Positions 1 to 12,420 are shown, numbered from the stretch's first letter. The stretch is DNA of 30,479 nucleotides from Schoenoplectus triqueter (GCA_964058805.1 CAXKVV010000050.1:1-30479), one strand, 5' to 3'. A program made the numbers and translations. Notes: generated by a model from the letters alone, not told the origin.

Positions 1-1195
1 ACTCTTTCAACCTTTTTCTCCGGATATAAAATAAGTTCTGCATAATGCATACGTGGCAACATAAATAATGGAGAGGGATGGGTTGTTCTAATCATAATGG
101 AGTTTAAAATAAATAAAAAATCTTAAAAATAGAAAACATATTTATATATATATTTATTTATAGATTAATAATGTTTTAAATTTTATTATTGTTTAATAGG
201 ACAACAAAAATCGTTAAATTAGAATTGTTATAAATTATATAAAAACTTTTGGAGAGAGAGAGACAGCGCGCGTAATATTAATGGATATATTGATTATCTT
301 CTATAGAAGAACAACATAATGCTAATGGAAATCAGGCGACTCGTGATCAATGACCAAAATTATTTTTTCCTCATCTTTTTTTTTTGATAAATATTACAAT
401 TCGGTCCCCAAAATCTGTCCCCTACCGGATCGCCTTTCCTTTTTTGTTAAATTTCCTAGAATTTTTTCCCAGATATTTTCGCTCCATTTGGTCAAAATAT
501 TTTTTTGTTATGGACGCCTTTTTCGTTCAAAAGCGAGATTTAAGCTTTTAAATACAAATCTCTCTTGCATAAATTCATTTTTACAAATGCCTCATCTCTC
601 CTTCTCAGATATCGAAATACAGAACCACTGCATATCAGTTACTATCTTCATCTTTAATTTTTTGTTTCTATTCTCTGACCAAATCATTCATTTCGATTGG
701 ACGAAGGCTGACACAAAGAAAGGCTGCTTGTTGTGTAGATTAGTTTGGTAAAGACTGAAGACAAAAACTTGTTTGCACAACATGTCAAATTTGGATTTCT
801 CTTTAGTAATTCTATTTTTTTTATTTGTTTAGGCATTTGTCCTTTTTATTGATTAGTAGGTTTATGCAAAACGATATTATTTTAATTGCTATGATGTGTT
901 TTCCATTTTTATGCTGTTTGCGTCTTTACTTCCTTTTATCTTTCTTATAAATGTATCATAGACCTTTTAGCAAGAGAACTGTACTTGCACCATTTTTTTT
1001 TCTTTTTTATGCATACATCAAATGTTGTGCGGTTTGTCTTTAGATATGATTTTGAATTGTTTTAGATTTGAATATTAATATCGATTTATGTATATTTTGG
1101 GTTCCAATTGATAATATGAGGAATCAATTAATATTTAATGTTGTTTTAAGTACAGTTTGGTTTTCTTGATTCAAAATTTTGATCTATGGCGAGAC
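1..1195. other. AT-rich intergenic sequence, no supported gene
   Basis: I see no convincing gene here. An open frame of 133 codons at 350-751 (+) is phenylalanine/leucine/isoleucine-rich, follows directly from T-rich DNA, and matches no family I recognise. The pyrimidine-rich stretch 350-760 could be an untranslated exon or a TE remnant, but nothing in the sequence decides this. A GA-rich run lies near 250-265. Confidence 0.5.
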
Positions 1196-1548
1196 AATTG
1201 TATTGGCATTAGAGCAAAGAAATATGTATTCACATCGTTAATGTAAATAATTCATTTGTAAAATATAAGTAACTTACATAATTTATATAAATAGTATTGC
1301 TGCAAAAGAGCAAATCGTGAGACTTGTATTGGAATATGACAATATAATAGTTATCATAATGTATGCATATAGTTGATCTAAATAGTTCATTTATGAGATA
1401 TAAATAACCCCTATAATTGATATAAATTCAATTGAAAAGAAAGAACATGTCACAAGACTATTATGTTGGCACATGACAATTATTATATTGTGTTTACATT
1501 ATTTAATGTAAAATATTAATTTATCAAATATGAATAACGACAGTACTA
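1196..1548. repeat. Degenerate ~130-bp tandem repeat, about three units
   Basis: Three imperfect units begin near 1198 (ttgtattggcattagagcaa), 1325 (tgtattggaatatgacaata) and 1461 (attatgttggcacatgacaa). Shared landmarks recur in order: a TGTATTGG-like start, then TTCATTT(A/G)T followed by an A(A/G)ATATAA(A/G)TAA block, and in the first two units a G-AGACT/CAAGACT end. The third unit is shorter and more diverged. Spacing is about 127 and 136 bases. Copies differ heavily, so the array is old. Confidence 0.5.
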
Positions 1549-1580
1549 AATATCATAGAATATTATATATATATATATAT

Positions 1581-1980
1581 AAAGAGAGAGTTGTGCTATG
1601 GTTAGTCGTGAAATATAAAATATTTTTGTACTTCACGTTATATCTCACATTTTTGATTTCAAAACGCCGATCTGACCGTTAAAAGTGTTCTCCATATTGA
1701 AATATATTTGGAGACCAAATTTTATATTTTTTAGAAAAAAAATTCTATTTTTTTTAGGGGATGAAAATGCATTGAGTTTATGATTTTTAAAAAGAATGAT
1801 TTTCTAATCCTCAAAAAAATAGAAAAAAATTTCTAAAAAATATAAAATTTGATCTTCAAATATATTTTAATATAGAGAACACTTTGAACGGTCGGATCAG
1901 TATTTTGAATTCAAAAATGAGAGATACGATGCGAAATACAAAAATATTTTGTACTTCTTGTAGCATAACTCTCTCTCTCT
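1581..1980. mobile_element. Foldback MITE inserted in a (TA)n microsatellite, copy 1
   Basis: The element is flanked on the left by (AT)n at 1565-1580 and on the right by (AT)n at 1981-1992. Its ends are inverted repeats: AGAGAGAGTTGTGCTATG on the left and the complement of AGAGAGAGTTATGCTACA on the right. The two arms (about 1582-1745 and 1815-1980) are complementary along most of their length, for example around CTCCATATTGAAATATATTTGGAGA and its partner near 1850-1885. It has no coding capacity. It is clearly related to the element at 6205-6610. The (TA)n target resembles that of Micron elements described in rice; membership of that family is my inference. Confidence 0.8.
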
Positions 1981-3390
1981 ATATATATATATACGCACGC
2001 CATGTGAAATAAATCATAATTGTATACAGAGGATATTTTTACTTCTAGACTCTAGCACAACATGTACTGTAGGTTTATGAGAAAGAATTAGAAATAAATC
2101 CACGTAGCATATAGAGGGATGCCAAAAGAATTAGAAAATATTTGTTATATAATGAATGGAATGAGCTGACCATTTTCAATAAATACTATCGACTTTCAAA
2201 ATAAAGTTATATTTAAAATTTAACCTTATAAACATGACCTGTATTATAAAAAAATGATAAGATTTTCATTTATATTTGTCAGTTGTCATACATAATGTGA
2301 TTTGAAATTTCAATATCCGAAATTATTGGTTCTTGATGTATTCTCAAATAATACTTAAATCTTATAAAATCTATCGTTAGAGAAAAGTATATAAAGAGAT
2401 CTATTTCTTTAAAAATATACTTCTCATTTTTTTTGAAGATTTTTTTATTCTTTATTGGAAAATATTTGAATAAAATTAATGATAGCAAGTTCCAAAAAAA
2501 ATTGAATTATTAATCCCTATTTGTAAATTTACACCTGCCCCTATTTTTATATTTTTAAAGTAGGATTTTCATTTAATTCTGTTATATATTATCTTTAATA
2601 TATGTTTTTGAGACTTGATCTACGTCACTCAATTAAAAAAGTGAGACATTATCATCTGCATCGAGCGTCTAAGCCTATGATTCAAATTTGCCCCTATTTG
2701 TTTCTTATAGGTATGTATGTCGCGAATATATTTTACTATTTCAAGTATGCTAGTTAGAAATTTTAAAATAAGATTCCAATATGATAAGATTTCTATAAGA
2801 CATAATTATATGTATCAATATTTGGATTTTGAGTTGTTCTTTTATGGACTAAAATTAAAAAAAAAAGTTTGCACCAGAATCATCAGCCATTGATTTTCAT
2901 GAATAATATTAAAATTCAAATTGATTATGATCCGTATCGGAATTTACCTTAGATTTTTACATTTTTGTTGAATATGAATCATATTAGAATTTAATTATAA
3001 TTTATTTGTTAACAGCATAGACATTAACAGGGTCCTTCTCTGTTTTGAAATTTAAATTCTTCTGCGCCAACTTGTCCCTGAAATAATAATAGGTTCCTTT
3101 TCTGTTCTGAAATTCAAAGGATATTTTGGTTGTTATATATTTTTAATATTGTTATGATGTTGATTATTGTGCCTGGTATTTTGACACTATCATTAGATGT
3201 ATTATGTTTTAATATTACCGTAATGCTTACATATGATACCAATTTGTTGGTACAGTGCTTGGTAGAATTCTTGTAAGAATAATACTCCTGTTCCTCTAAA
3301 TGAATTAGTTAATAATTAATTAACTTCACTGTTTAGAGAAAAAAATGAAATTTCTTGGAAGTTAGTCCAAAATAGTAAGGGTTGTGTCCC
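1981..3390. other. AT-rich intergenic sequence, nothing recognised
   Basis: No coding, RNA or repeat feature can be supported. A 69-codon minus-strand frame at 2279-2488 is lysine/isoleucine-rich and looks like a by-product of AT-rich sequence. Confidence 0.5.
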
Positions 3391-3399
3391 TACAAGACC

Positions 3400-4010
3400 A
3401 CCACTTGTCAAATTCAACACGCCAAAAATAAAAAGTTATAAACAAGCAGTTGGCATTTGGTATTTGGCATAATCAATCTGTCAATGTTCCACAAGTTGGT
3501 GATTGCAATAACACAATGTAGAGAGCCACTGAATTTTGGGTCCAGAACAAATACCAGTAACTAATTTAGCCCCTTTTAAATTGCTACATGGATGGAATGA
3601 TTGAACAATTCATAAATGATCCGAACTCTGAGTAAGTGGATATAAGCTGGAGCTGATCCAGTAGCAAACTAGCAACAGCACATGGTTTGTTGGCGCTATT
3701 TTCTTTGAGGGTGTTGAATATTGATACTTTTTTACTGGTAAGTTGGAAACATCTGCCACCAGTGCTTTTAGAACCATTCATTACCATTGAGTGGCTAACT
3801 GGCTGGAGTGGTCGGATGGAGTCACTATCAATTGTCGATTCAATTTGTATGTTGGTAAAATTTCAGGTAATTATGATATTTTCTGTAAATTATTTATTAT
3901 TTTTCTAATTTCTTCGTGGTAGCGGGGCCTTCGGTGATGTGAATCATGTGATCTCTGAAGCAGATTTCATGTGGAGGATGTGTAAGAAGTAAGAACCTAA
4001 CCAATGGAAA
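3400..4010. other. Possible old gene fragment, unrecognised
   Basis: This block is less AT-rich than its surroundings. On the plus strand, reading from the ATG at 3590, the frame gives a short protein-like opening (MDGMIEQFINDPNSE), then two stop codons, then an open stretch of 73 codons (3687-3908) containing VLLEPFITIEWLTGWSGRME and ending near a splice-like TTTCAGGTAATT at 3863-3874. I do not recognise the product. It could be a captured exon, a dead gene or chance. The opposite strand is also open for 67 codons, which weakens the case for either strand. Confidence 0.2.
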
Positions 4011-4091
4011 AGAAAAAGATGCACAACTCATATACTAACAAATGCACTGTGTTATTTAATTATTATCTTTAGTTGTGTTAATTCACGATGG

Positions 4092-5265
4092 GTGTATTAA
4101 TTTGAATGGTGGAAGAATTAGTGCAAGAATAGTATATTTTGGGTTAGTAGTTAAAAAAAGCATGAGAATAATATTATCTCAAAAAATATAAGAAGAGTGC
4201 TACCTTTTACTATTTTGGATTAGTAAAATATTGTTTGGATTGTAATTTGAGAGTAGTGATCGAATGGAAAAAATAAAATAATAAATTATTTTTGTTTAAT
4301 ATAATAATTTTTATTTTTTTTGTTATTCTAATCAGTATCATTATTATTAATTTCTTATTATTTTACTTAATATTATTGATTATTATTTTATTTAATACTA
4401 TTGATTATTATTTATTCAATATTAAAATTATTATTCCGTCTTATAGTTTTAATTAATCCATTAATTAATTTTATTATTATTTATTATTTATTATTAATTT
4501 ATTAATTATTATTATTTTATTTAGTATTATTAATTTTATTTTATTTCATAATAAGAACTATTATTCTGTATTATTTTTTATTTAATACTAATGATTATTA
4601 ATTTATTATCTATTATTAATTTTATTTATTATTTTACATTAAATATTATTAATTATTATTTTGTTTAATAATAGAAAAATTATTATTTCATATTATGGTT
4701 TATAATTTATCATTATTTTGCTTAATACTAATGATTATTAATTTATTTATTATTAACTTATTAGTATTTAATAATATCGATTATTATCTATTTAATATTA
4801 TTGATTATTATTTATTTAATATTAAGAATTATTATTCCATATTTTGATTCTTAATTAATCATTATTTTATTTAATACTAATGTTTATTAATTTACTAAAT
4901 TAATTGTTATTACTTTATTAATTATTATTTTATTATTTTATTTAATATTATTTGTTGTTATTTATTTAATATTGATAATTATTATTCCATATTATTATTT
5001 TTAATTATTATATATTATTATTTTTATTTAATAATTAAAATAGTAATAACTAATAAATATAATAGAAAAATAAACGAAACCTTTGTTTATCAATATACAA
5101 AATAATAGTATCAGTACAATCCTACTAAACTACCATTTTGATGGGTTAGTAGAATAGAGTTATTTTTTAGCTATTCCAAATTCTTAAATCATGTTTGAAT
5201 CAAACTTCAAATTAGAATAGTTGCTATTCCAAAGTTAGTGCTATTCTAATAGAAATCAAACACAG
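4092..5265. mobile_element. AT-rich element with GTGTTTGG-type inverted ends
   Basis: The left end reads ggtgtattaatttgaatggt and the right end ttctaatagaaatcaaacac; the right end reverse-complemented begins GTGTTTGAT. The interior (about 4260-5040) is an almost pure A/T sequence built from variants of ATTATTATTTTATTTAATA and TATTGATTATTATTTATTTA. Conserved flanking landmarks are TTTTGGRTTAGTA near 4136 and 4215, and GCTATTCC near 5178 and 5223. The same landmarks recur in reverse orientation at 23.09-23.45 kb, so this is a dispersed repeat family and not a simple microsatellite. No transposase is visible. Its superfamily is unknown to me; hAT-like is only a guess. Confidence 0.6.
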
Positions 5266-5334
5266 CCGATATTTTTATTATTTTGGTGTCATTTTTTTGT
5301 ATTACTAGAAAAAAAAAAGTCATCTATTATGCTG

Positions 5335-6067
5335 TACTCTGTAACTTATATCTAAATCAATTAGAAAGACATTTTTATTTATAAATAAAATTAATTTGTT
5401 ATTTAATAAAATATTATTTACAAAAGATAATAAATTTTGTTTTTAATATATTTGTATAGTAGATAGTTTTCTTTTTTAAAACTTAAAAAAATTGATTATT
5501 AATTTATTTGATGGATAATTTTTTTAGACCTACCATTAATACATGGTAAAAAAATAGAAAATAAAATGAAGAGAAAAATGACATAGGTCAAAATCTGAAC
5601 ATTAACTTTTTTTTTAAATATTGATCTGCGTTGTTTGATTAGTGGCATTTCAATCATTAAGAAAAAACTAAAATAATGGACAAATCAAGTACATACATTT
5701 TTTATATATACTAGTATAGAACACGTCCATTTTGCTTCTTAATTTAAAGAATATCTATATCTAACATTAATTATATTATAAATAAATGCTATATTTTACT
5801 TAAATATAATTTATATCTATATTAATTACAAAGACCCTTATTATTTTTTAAATAAATTCATTTACTATTTAATAAAAAATTATGTATAAAATATAATATT
5901 TTTTATTTTCTAAGTATGATTGTACAACACGTTATTTCTTTTTTTAATAAAACTTAATAATTATTGATATTTAATTTATTATACAACCTCTTTTTTACAA
6001 CTTCTATAAATGCATGATAAAAAATAATAAATGGAATGAAGAGGAAATAAGTTTGATGGAAATATGA
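5335..6067. repeat. Diverged direct repeat, two copies of about 265 bp
   Basis: Copy 1 (about 5345-5600) and copy 2 (about 5800-6065) share ordered landmarks: TATCTAWATYAATTA, AAAGAC, TTTAATAAAA, a T-rich block, AAAACTTAA, an ATTGAT(A)TT-AATTTATT block, CAT(G)(A/G)TAAAAAA and ATG(A)AGAGRAAA. The offset is about 455 bases. Divergence is high with many indels. They may be the two ends of a very old element or a local duplication. Confidence 0.5.
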
Positions 6068-6204
6068 ACCGTCGCTTTAAAAAATTAATAAATTTCAATC
6101 GTAAATTGAAATATGAATATTTTGATCATTACACGTTATCTAATAACACTAATGAACATAGCTCTTTACAATATGGTATAGATTTATATAATATATATAT
6201 ATAT

Positions 6205-6610
6205 AGAGTAATGCTATGGTGCTTCGCGAAGCAAAAAATTTTTTGTGCTTCGCATCCGTATCTCGAATTTAAAAGTTCAAACGGCCGATCCAAACCGTTG
6301 AGCATCATCTTCATATTGAAATATCCTTGGAGATCAAATTTTATATTTTTTTGAATTTTTTTGATATTTTTTAGATGGGTACAAAGTCGCTTGTTTTGGA
6401 TGGTGCAGAAATCTTTAGATCAACAAACTTTGTACCCATCTAAAAAATATCAAAAAAAATCAAAAAAAATATAAAATTTGATTTTCAAGGATATTTCAAT
6501 ATGAAGATGATGTTCAACGGTTTGGATCAGCCGTTTGAACTTTTAAATTCGAGATACGGACGCGAAGCACAAAAATTTTTTTGCTTCGCGAAGCACCATA
6601 GCATTACTCT
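6205..6610. mobile_element. Foldback MITE inserted in a (TA)n microsatellite, copy 2
   Basis: Nearly perfect hairpin: the left arm 6205-6387 pairs with the right arm 6427-6610 around a 39-base loop. Terminal sequence is AGAGTAATGCTATGGTGCTT, and the right end is its complement. A palindromic GCTTCGCGAAGC lies just inside each end. (TA)n runs sit immediately outside both ends (6190-6204 and 6611-6628). Internal blocks (CATATTGAAATAT, TTGGAGAYCAAATTTTATAT) are shared with the element at 1581-1980. The short open frames that overlap it on both strands are products of the palindrome and not genes. Confidence 0.88.
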
Positions 6611-6628
6611 ATATATATATATATATAT

Positions 6629-8850
6629 TATAAATATACATATACTGGTTTTGTTACATTAAATACTACCAAGTTTTTTTTATAATATATTCAAAATCAG
6701 AGTTCCAATCAGCTGATTTTAATGTTTCGTTTGAAAACACCGACTTTTTTCTAAAGCGAAAAATAATGTCAATGCACCGTATTCATTTACACTGGTGAAT
6801 GCTAATTATTATTTAAATTTTTTTATCAATATAATTGAACTTGTATCAAATTCATTACTGTCTTTAATATGATGTAAATTAATTGTTCATTGCATTTTAA
6901 TTATTTGTTGAATTTCAAATTTTAATATTATTTTTTACAGTTGTCAAAATTCATATAAACACTCCAATTTGGAATTCTTTATTCTAAACTCTAGCATGAT
7001 AAAACTTCCTCACACTACTACACGAAATGTTTACTCAAAAACTAAGAGATATTCCAAGCGATACTTGGCGAATGTTCTAGAAAATTATTGTCAAAACAGT
7101 GTACTCATGCTGTCATGCACCGTATATTATTCGTCCGTCAATAGTTTGAACAATGACATTAACAATGGTCAAGATTGCTTGGTTGTCTAATTCATGGATG
7201 ACCCATTTCACCTCCATTGACGTTGTTTTGAAAAATTTTATAACAGATTTTTATTTTATTTTGTATCAAAGATGCTGCCACATTGTTAAGTTCCGTGTTG
7301 ACTTTTGCTTTGCTATCAGATAACTTTGTCTTTATCCTACTCCATATTTTATATAGACGCCTCCAATAATTAATTGACTATACAAGTTAATATCTGTGAA
7401 GCCTTTCCAACATTCGGTTGTCTATTTAATCTAGGGCATTGCCTTTTCTCTGTTATAAGTTTTTTATTTATGGTATGTGTTGACAATAAAGTCGTTTAAA
7501 ACCTTTACTTTTAAATTTATAATAATGTATAGATATGATACTATTTAATGTATGAGTTTTTACATCACAAGAATTTTAACTTTAATATATGAGTTTTTTC
7601 TAAGTATCATTCATAGGCCATAGCAGAATCAATCTTAATTAATATATTTATGTTTTTTTCTTCAAGGTTATGTTATATCCGAGTATTTGTTTGGCTATAT
7701 GATATAGGGGAAAGTACATAGCCTTAATATTAGTACAGGAATAATATAGAATATTCTATATTATTCAAACATCACTCGTCATGAAATGAGACCCACAAAC
7801 ATGTGCTTTACTTGAATTTTATATCTTAGAAAAAAAATTACATATAATATAGATGCATGCCGGCTTGATTAATAACAATATTGCAGCTAAATTTCATTGG
7901 ATACCTAGAGTTCAAATATATGAGGATTTTTTTTTTAATTAGGTGTAGAGAATCGCATATTAGGCGCCCACTAACAACTAGCAATTGTTTCTATGCGATA
8001 ATTAACAGGTTGTCCAACTAGATTTGGCAAATATAATACTGCACTAACGCAACCTAATATTTTAGTTGTGATGACATTTCATAGTTTATTCCCAGTAGTA
8101 CAATGTTTTACATCTTATATTGAATATAACAAATTTTATCATTTTTATTCTTTTGCGCGAGAGATTGTAATAATTTCATTGATTAATTCAATAATAAACG
8201 GACTGGTTTTCTGAAAAAGAACAAATTTACGTAGGCCCAGTTTAAGATGTTTGGACGATAAATCTCCTCTCTTTTTTTCCCAAGTGAAGGTAAATCATAG
8301 TTAGAGAAGCTGAGGTGAAATTACCTTTTTTTTTTTTTTACCAAGTGACTGCTCGCCACAGCTTAATTTGGAATTTGGATGAAAGCAAGTAAACTGCGGC
8401 CAATGCCAGTTCAGACGACAAGTAAATAAATCAATCATTAAAATGTGCATGGCATATGCACAAAGTCATAACGTATTGACAGAAAGATAATTTGTCAGCG
8501 CTACTCGTGATTATATAACAATTAGAATTATAGAATAAGAAGCATAAAATTATTGCTACTTTTATGCGACAAAATAAAATGAAAAATTTACTTAAATCTC
8601 TAAGATTGTATCTTATTAAGTGACAGGGACATGTGTTTTGCACTTAAATCACAAATATCAAGTTAGAAATGATTAATCCAAATTATTCAATCTAACATTC
8701 ATATCAAAATATATTAGTAAATTAAATTTTATATTATTTTATTTTTTTGGTAGGTGTTGCTTTAGGAAGTTTGGAATCACGAAGATTCACCTTCTTCTTT
8801 CTAGCTCACTCTAAAGTACCATAATCTCACTCAAATTCATTATATATACG
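6629..8850. other. Intergenic sequence, no supported gene
   Basis: No gene can be supported. A 73-codon frame at 6969-7190 contains CACTACTACACGAAATG at 7012, which resembles the terminal CACTA of CACTA transposons, but I found no matching inverted end downstream. A perfect 26-base AT palindrome lies at 7740-7765. The minus-strand 70-codon frame at 8431-8643 has no recognisable content. Confidence 0.45.
7740..7765. repeat. Perfect 26-base palindrome
   Basis: AATAATATAGAAT is followed directly by its exact reverse complement, with no loop. It is A/T-rich and probably a chance or slippage product, but its exact symmetry is unusual against the surroundings. Confidence 0.9.
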
Positions 8851-8853
8851 GTA

Positions 8854-9223
8854 GAGGTATCAATGTGTCGGGTCGAGCCAGGTTCGAGTCATTATTTTCT
8901 TATTTTGTCCCGACGTGTTTAAAATAATATCGACATTTCTTTTGATCCGACAAGACCCGAATAAAATAATTAACTATTTATTAACTATTTTTATATATAT
9001 TTAAATATTTTGATATTAACTAATATAGAATTAATCTCAATTAGTGTATATATAAGTTTTAGTTAGTGTTAAGTCACTACATAAATTTAAAAAATATAAT
9101 TAATTTCGTCGGGTTGACTTATGTCCAACTCGACCAGTGAAGGGTAAAAAAATATTGACCCATACCCTATTTATTTATCATCAGGTCATTTCGAGTCTGA
9201 TCGGGTCAAGTTTTGACACCCTA
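8854..9223. mobile_element. GTCGGGTC-rich short element with inverted ends
   Basis: The left end GAGGTATCAATGTGTCGGGTC pairs with the right end, which reverse-complemented reads GGGTGTCAAAACTTGACCCG. Further inside, GTCGGGTTGACTTATG, TGATCCGACAAGACCCGA and GGTTCGAGTC give the GC-rich GGGTC/GACCC pattern typical of short repeats scattered through plant genomes. It has no coding capacity. The AT-rich flanks do not give a clear target duplication. A GGTTCGAGTC box-B-like string at 8880 is part of this pattern, and I see no tRNA fold. Confidence 0.5.
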
Positions 9224-9239
9224 CATATATATCATTCAT

Positions 9240-12200
9240 TGCAGCGAACTTTTTATTATTGGTAGGGGTGAAAACGAATTGGATACAATCAAATGTGCTC
9301 AAAACTACATCCATAATTGACACTCGCCGAGGGCGCACACTAACTTTGGGTTTTTAGATGTGAAAAGCAAGTAAATCGGGGGTCTATTTTAATTGTTTAT
9401 TTTTGCTAATTTTATATGCAAAACAGAAAATAATAAATATTTTTAGTTGATCTTGTGCTAATTAAAATAAAAGTTCATAAGGGTTAGATCAGTTTTCACT
9501 TGAATCTAACTCATACGGTTCGTATGCTGTGAGTATACGGTCCGTATGAAGTACATACGAGTTACAACTACTACTCAGAGTCTACTCTTTCGTGGGTTGT
9601 GCAAATCCTAACTGAACAATATCTAGACAATAAATCTCAACGCTCGCATGTTGATCTATTTATTTAGTTGGTGATCACTTTAAGGTTCTAAAGTTCACAT
9701 AAATCTCAACTCTTGCATGTCAGTTTAGATCTCTTAGTTTGAGTGTTGATTTTTTATATATATACTTGATCTCTCGATTTAAGCGGGATTCAATCTCTCG
9801 GGACCTACCCTAGCAGTTCATCAACAATCAAATAAAAATAACAATAATACTCAGCACAATTAAAATACTATCAATAAATGAGAGGACTTTAAATAACAAC
9901 TATAATTCAAGTTTTAACATCACTATCCCTAAGAACTAAATGTTTAGCCGCTCATGGCAAAATAGAACAAAATAGTAAAGATATAAAAAGTAAGTACCGA
10001 AAATATAGTAGCAGGAATATTAAAAATAATAAGAAATTTAATAATAAAGCAAAGTAAACTCTAGATCTGCTCATGTGCTAGTCTCTCGCTTTAGTCTCTG
10101 TCTCCTCTCGGGTGTTTGGACTTCTCAGTCTCTTGATTCACCTTGAGAATGGTCGAGAAATGTCAAACTGTAGCCATCATAATTTTAGAGTTTAGAGCAT
10201 CCAAAAACACCTTTAAAGGTTGTTAGAGGTACTATTTTATAATAGAGAGTCAATAAAATTAAAAAAAATCAATCAAATCAGTTGCTGCCTTATTTATCCC
10301 GATTTTCAGAAATACCTCATATGGCCCATATGGTACTACTGTTCACAGCACATATGGGTATTGTTCAGTTGCGCAGTGGTTTGTATTTTGATCATAACTT
10401 ATTCGTCTGAACTCTGATTTGAGTGATCTAAAATCCATTGAAAAGCTAAGAGCAAGCTCTACAATATTAGCACATCATATTAGTCATTTCATGATAGTAT
10501 ATGATCAGAATTTAATGTGATTTACTGCTCATGATCCGTCTTGACTCCGTTCGTATTTGAATTCTTCTCAATTATGTTCAATTATTTCATTTTGTTCCAA
10601 AGTGTGAAAAGATGTGTTCTAGTCTTAATTTCTCGATTACTTAGCGTGTATTTTTCTAAAATATAAAATTTGGCAAAGTCATAATTAAATCCAACAAAAG
10701 AGACATAAAATATAATGAAATTAAACATGAGTTTGAAAGTTTGATCTAAATTTTAAGCACAATAGGGGTTAAAATATATATATGAACACATGACATCAAA
10801 TCTCCCCAAGTTAGAATCATGCTTGTCCTCAAACAAAACTCTATTCATATCTTACCTAAATCTAGGTCTAGACTCTCGATACCTAATGAAATAAGAAAGT
10901 TGATTATTCAGGTCAATCAAGTTTGGTTGCGATTTTCTCCTTCACCTCATAGGATACGGATCGAAATACAATTATGTTAAACCGAGCGACTCTTTAGTCA
11001 AAAATAACCTGACTTTGAAACTTAGAACCCTAACTCATCTCATCATGGCATGTCTAAAAATTTATTTTATGATTAAAAGAACATATATCGCGACTTAGCT
11101 AAAATGCATCGCATGTTAAAATTATTCAAATCTTGTAGGTTCAATAACCGATTCCCGCCCCTATGACCAAAACCAAAATATAAAAATCTATTTTTTTTAA
11201 TAAAAAATAGTCTAAATTAAAGGGTTGAGTGATCGAATCCTTATCTTGTACTGAAACAATACACAGTGGTTTGATTTATCCAAATTATTCAAGGTGTATA
11301 TTACATACATTCACTCATATCGCAATTATATTTAAATGAGCCAGTGGAGTGTCGATCACTCAACTATTAAATTTTAAAAAGCAATTTTTTTATTTTTTAT
11401 CTTTTTATTTATTTTTGTTGGACTTCTATGTTCGATTTCAATCGTAGAGATAAGATTCTTACTGTTTAAACTCTTTTAAGTGCTGGATAACCCTAACATA
11501 CAAGACATTTCGGATATGTGGGCATGTCAATTCTTTTATTTAGAGATAAAATCATTTTAAGTGCTAGACATGCCAAAATATTATCAAGCAACCGGTTTAG
11601 GTCCTAATTTTTAAGATTTCAAATCATCCAAGGGATTAGACGCTACAGATTTTAACCTTCGATCTCAATGCACTAATCCATGGGGTTATGATAACTGAAC
11701 CGAACAAAAGCAAAATCAACCAATCCACTACATGTCTTTAAATTATACCTAAATGTAAATCTAAAATGCAAGATAAATGATTCTAAAATAAAAATGCTAA
11801 AAATATTAAAAATAACTCATAAATACATGTAGTGCAGATAAATCTCAAATACCCCCCCCCCAAAAAAAAAAAAACTTAAACTGAATGTTGTCCTTAATAC
11901 TTCAATCAAAAGTAAAGAGAATGTAAAGAAATGCTCACAGATACGTTATGCTGATGTGACACGCGGCGAGCGCATCAATCTATAGGTGGATCTCACAAAG
12001 ATAATGAGCGGTGTGGCTCTGGCGGTGTGGGGCTGGGTCGCACGACCTGGGGTGCATGTTGTACCCAAGGAGTTTGCTCAAAGATTTTGTCAAAAAAAAA
12101 TTGAACTACATAAACACCACTTCCCTGATGAGGGTCACACCAGGGACAAGTGCGGTCCACCCGTCTCTATTTCTATTTCAATTTTTTAAGGTTAAGCCTG

Positions 12201-12420
12201 ATCCTTCGTCCTGTTTCTTTCTTCAACAAATATTTGTGGGTATTTACTACTACAATGCAATCAATAAAACAAAATACATTGAAATACGAGAAATTACTTA
12301 AAAAGAAAAACCCAAAACTTACAAAAAAATCTTGGGTTGTCTCTTAAGCAGCGCTTTATTTTAGGTCGTTTAGCTCGATATTGTAGTTCTTCTCTCCATC
12401 CGATATTTTTCTTGCACAAT
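9240..12420. mobile_element. Probable non-coding retroelement-derived stretch
   Basis: No gag or pol coding is visible. Several strings match what I remember of the non-coding part of plant Ty3-type (Tat/Ogre-like) LTR elements: CTCCCCAAGTTAGAATCATG followed by CTTGTCCTCAAAC (10,802-10,836), CTAGCAGTTCATCAACAATCAA near 9,810, and CTTGGGTTGTCTCTTAAGCAGCGCTTTATTTTAGGTC near 12,331 (given here as a landmark region). A C10-A13 tract lies at 11,852-11,874. Imperfect CATACGG/CCGTATG palindromes occur at 9,512-9,560 and CATATGG palindromes at 10,318-10,352. I could not find LTR borders, so the limits are approximate and the class is inferred from memory. Confidence 0.35.
11852..11874. repeat. C10-A13 homopolymer tract
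   Basis: Ten C followed directly by thirteen A. In plant retroelements similar runs sit near the polypurine-tract region or within non-coding spacer; here I can only record the tract. It is also a likely place for sequencing or assembly length error. Confidence 0.9.

Noticed and set aside
350..751. 133-codon plus-strand open frame
   Set aside because: Very rich in Phe, Leu, Ile and Ser because the DNA is T-rich; no domain, signal or family resemblance, and no promoter or splice context.
6064..6354. Open frames on both strands around 6.06-6.35 kb
   Set aside because: They overlap the arm of the foldback MITE; the second strand is open because the sequence is palindromic.
7012..7028. End of a CACTA transposon
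   Set aside because: CACTACTACACGAAATG looks right for one terminus, but I found no inverted partner and no target duplication.
11986..12347. Overlapping plus-strand frames of 65-96 codons near 12.0-12.3 kb
   Set aside because: They overlap in several frames, share no family features and lie in retroelement-like non-coding sequence.
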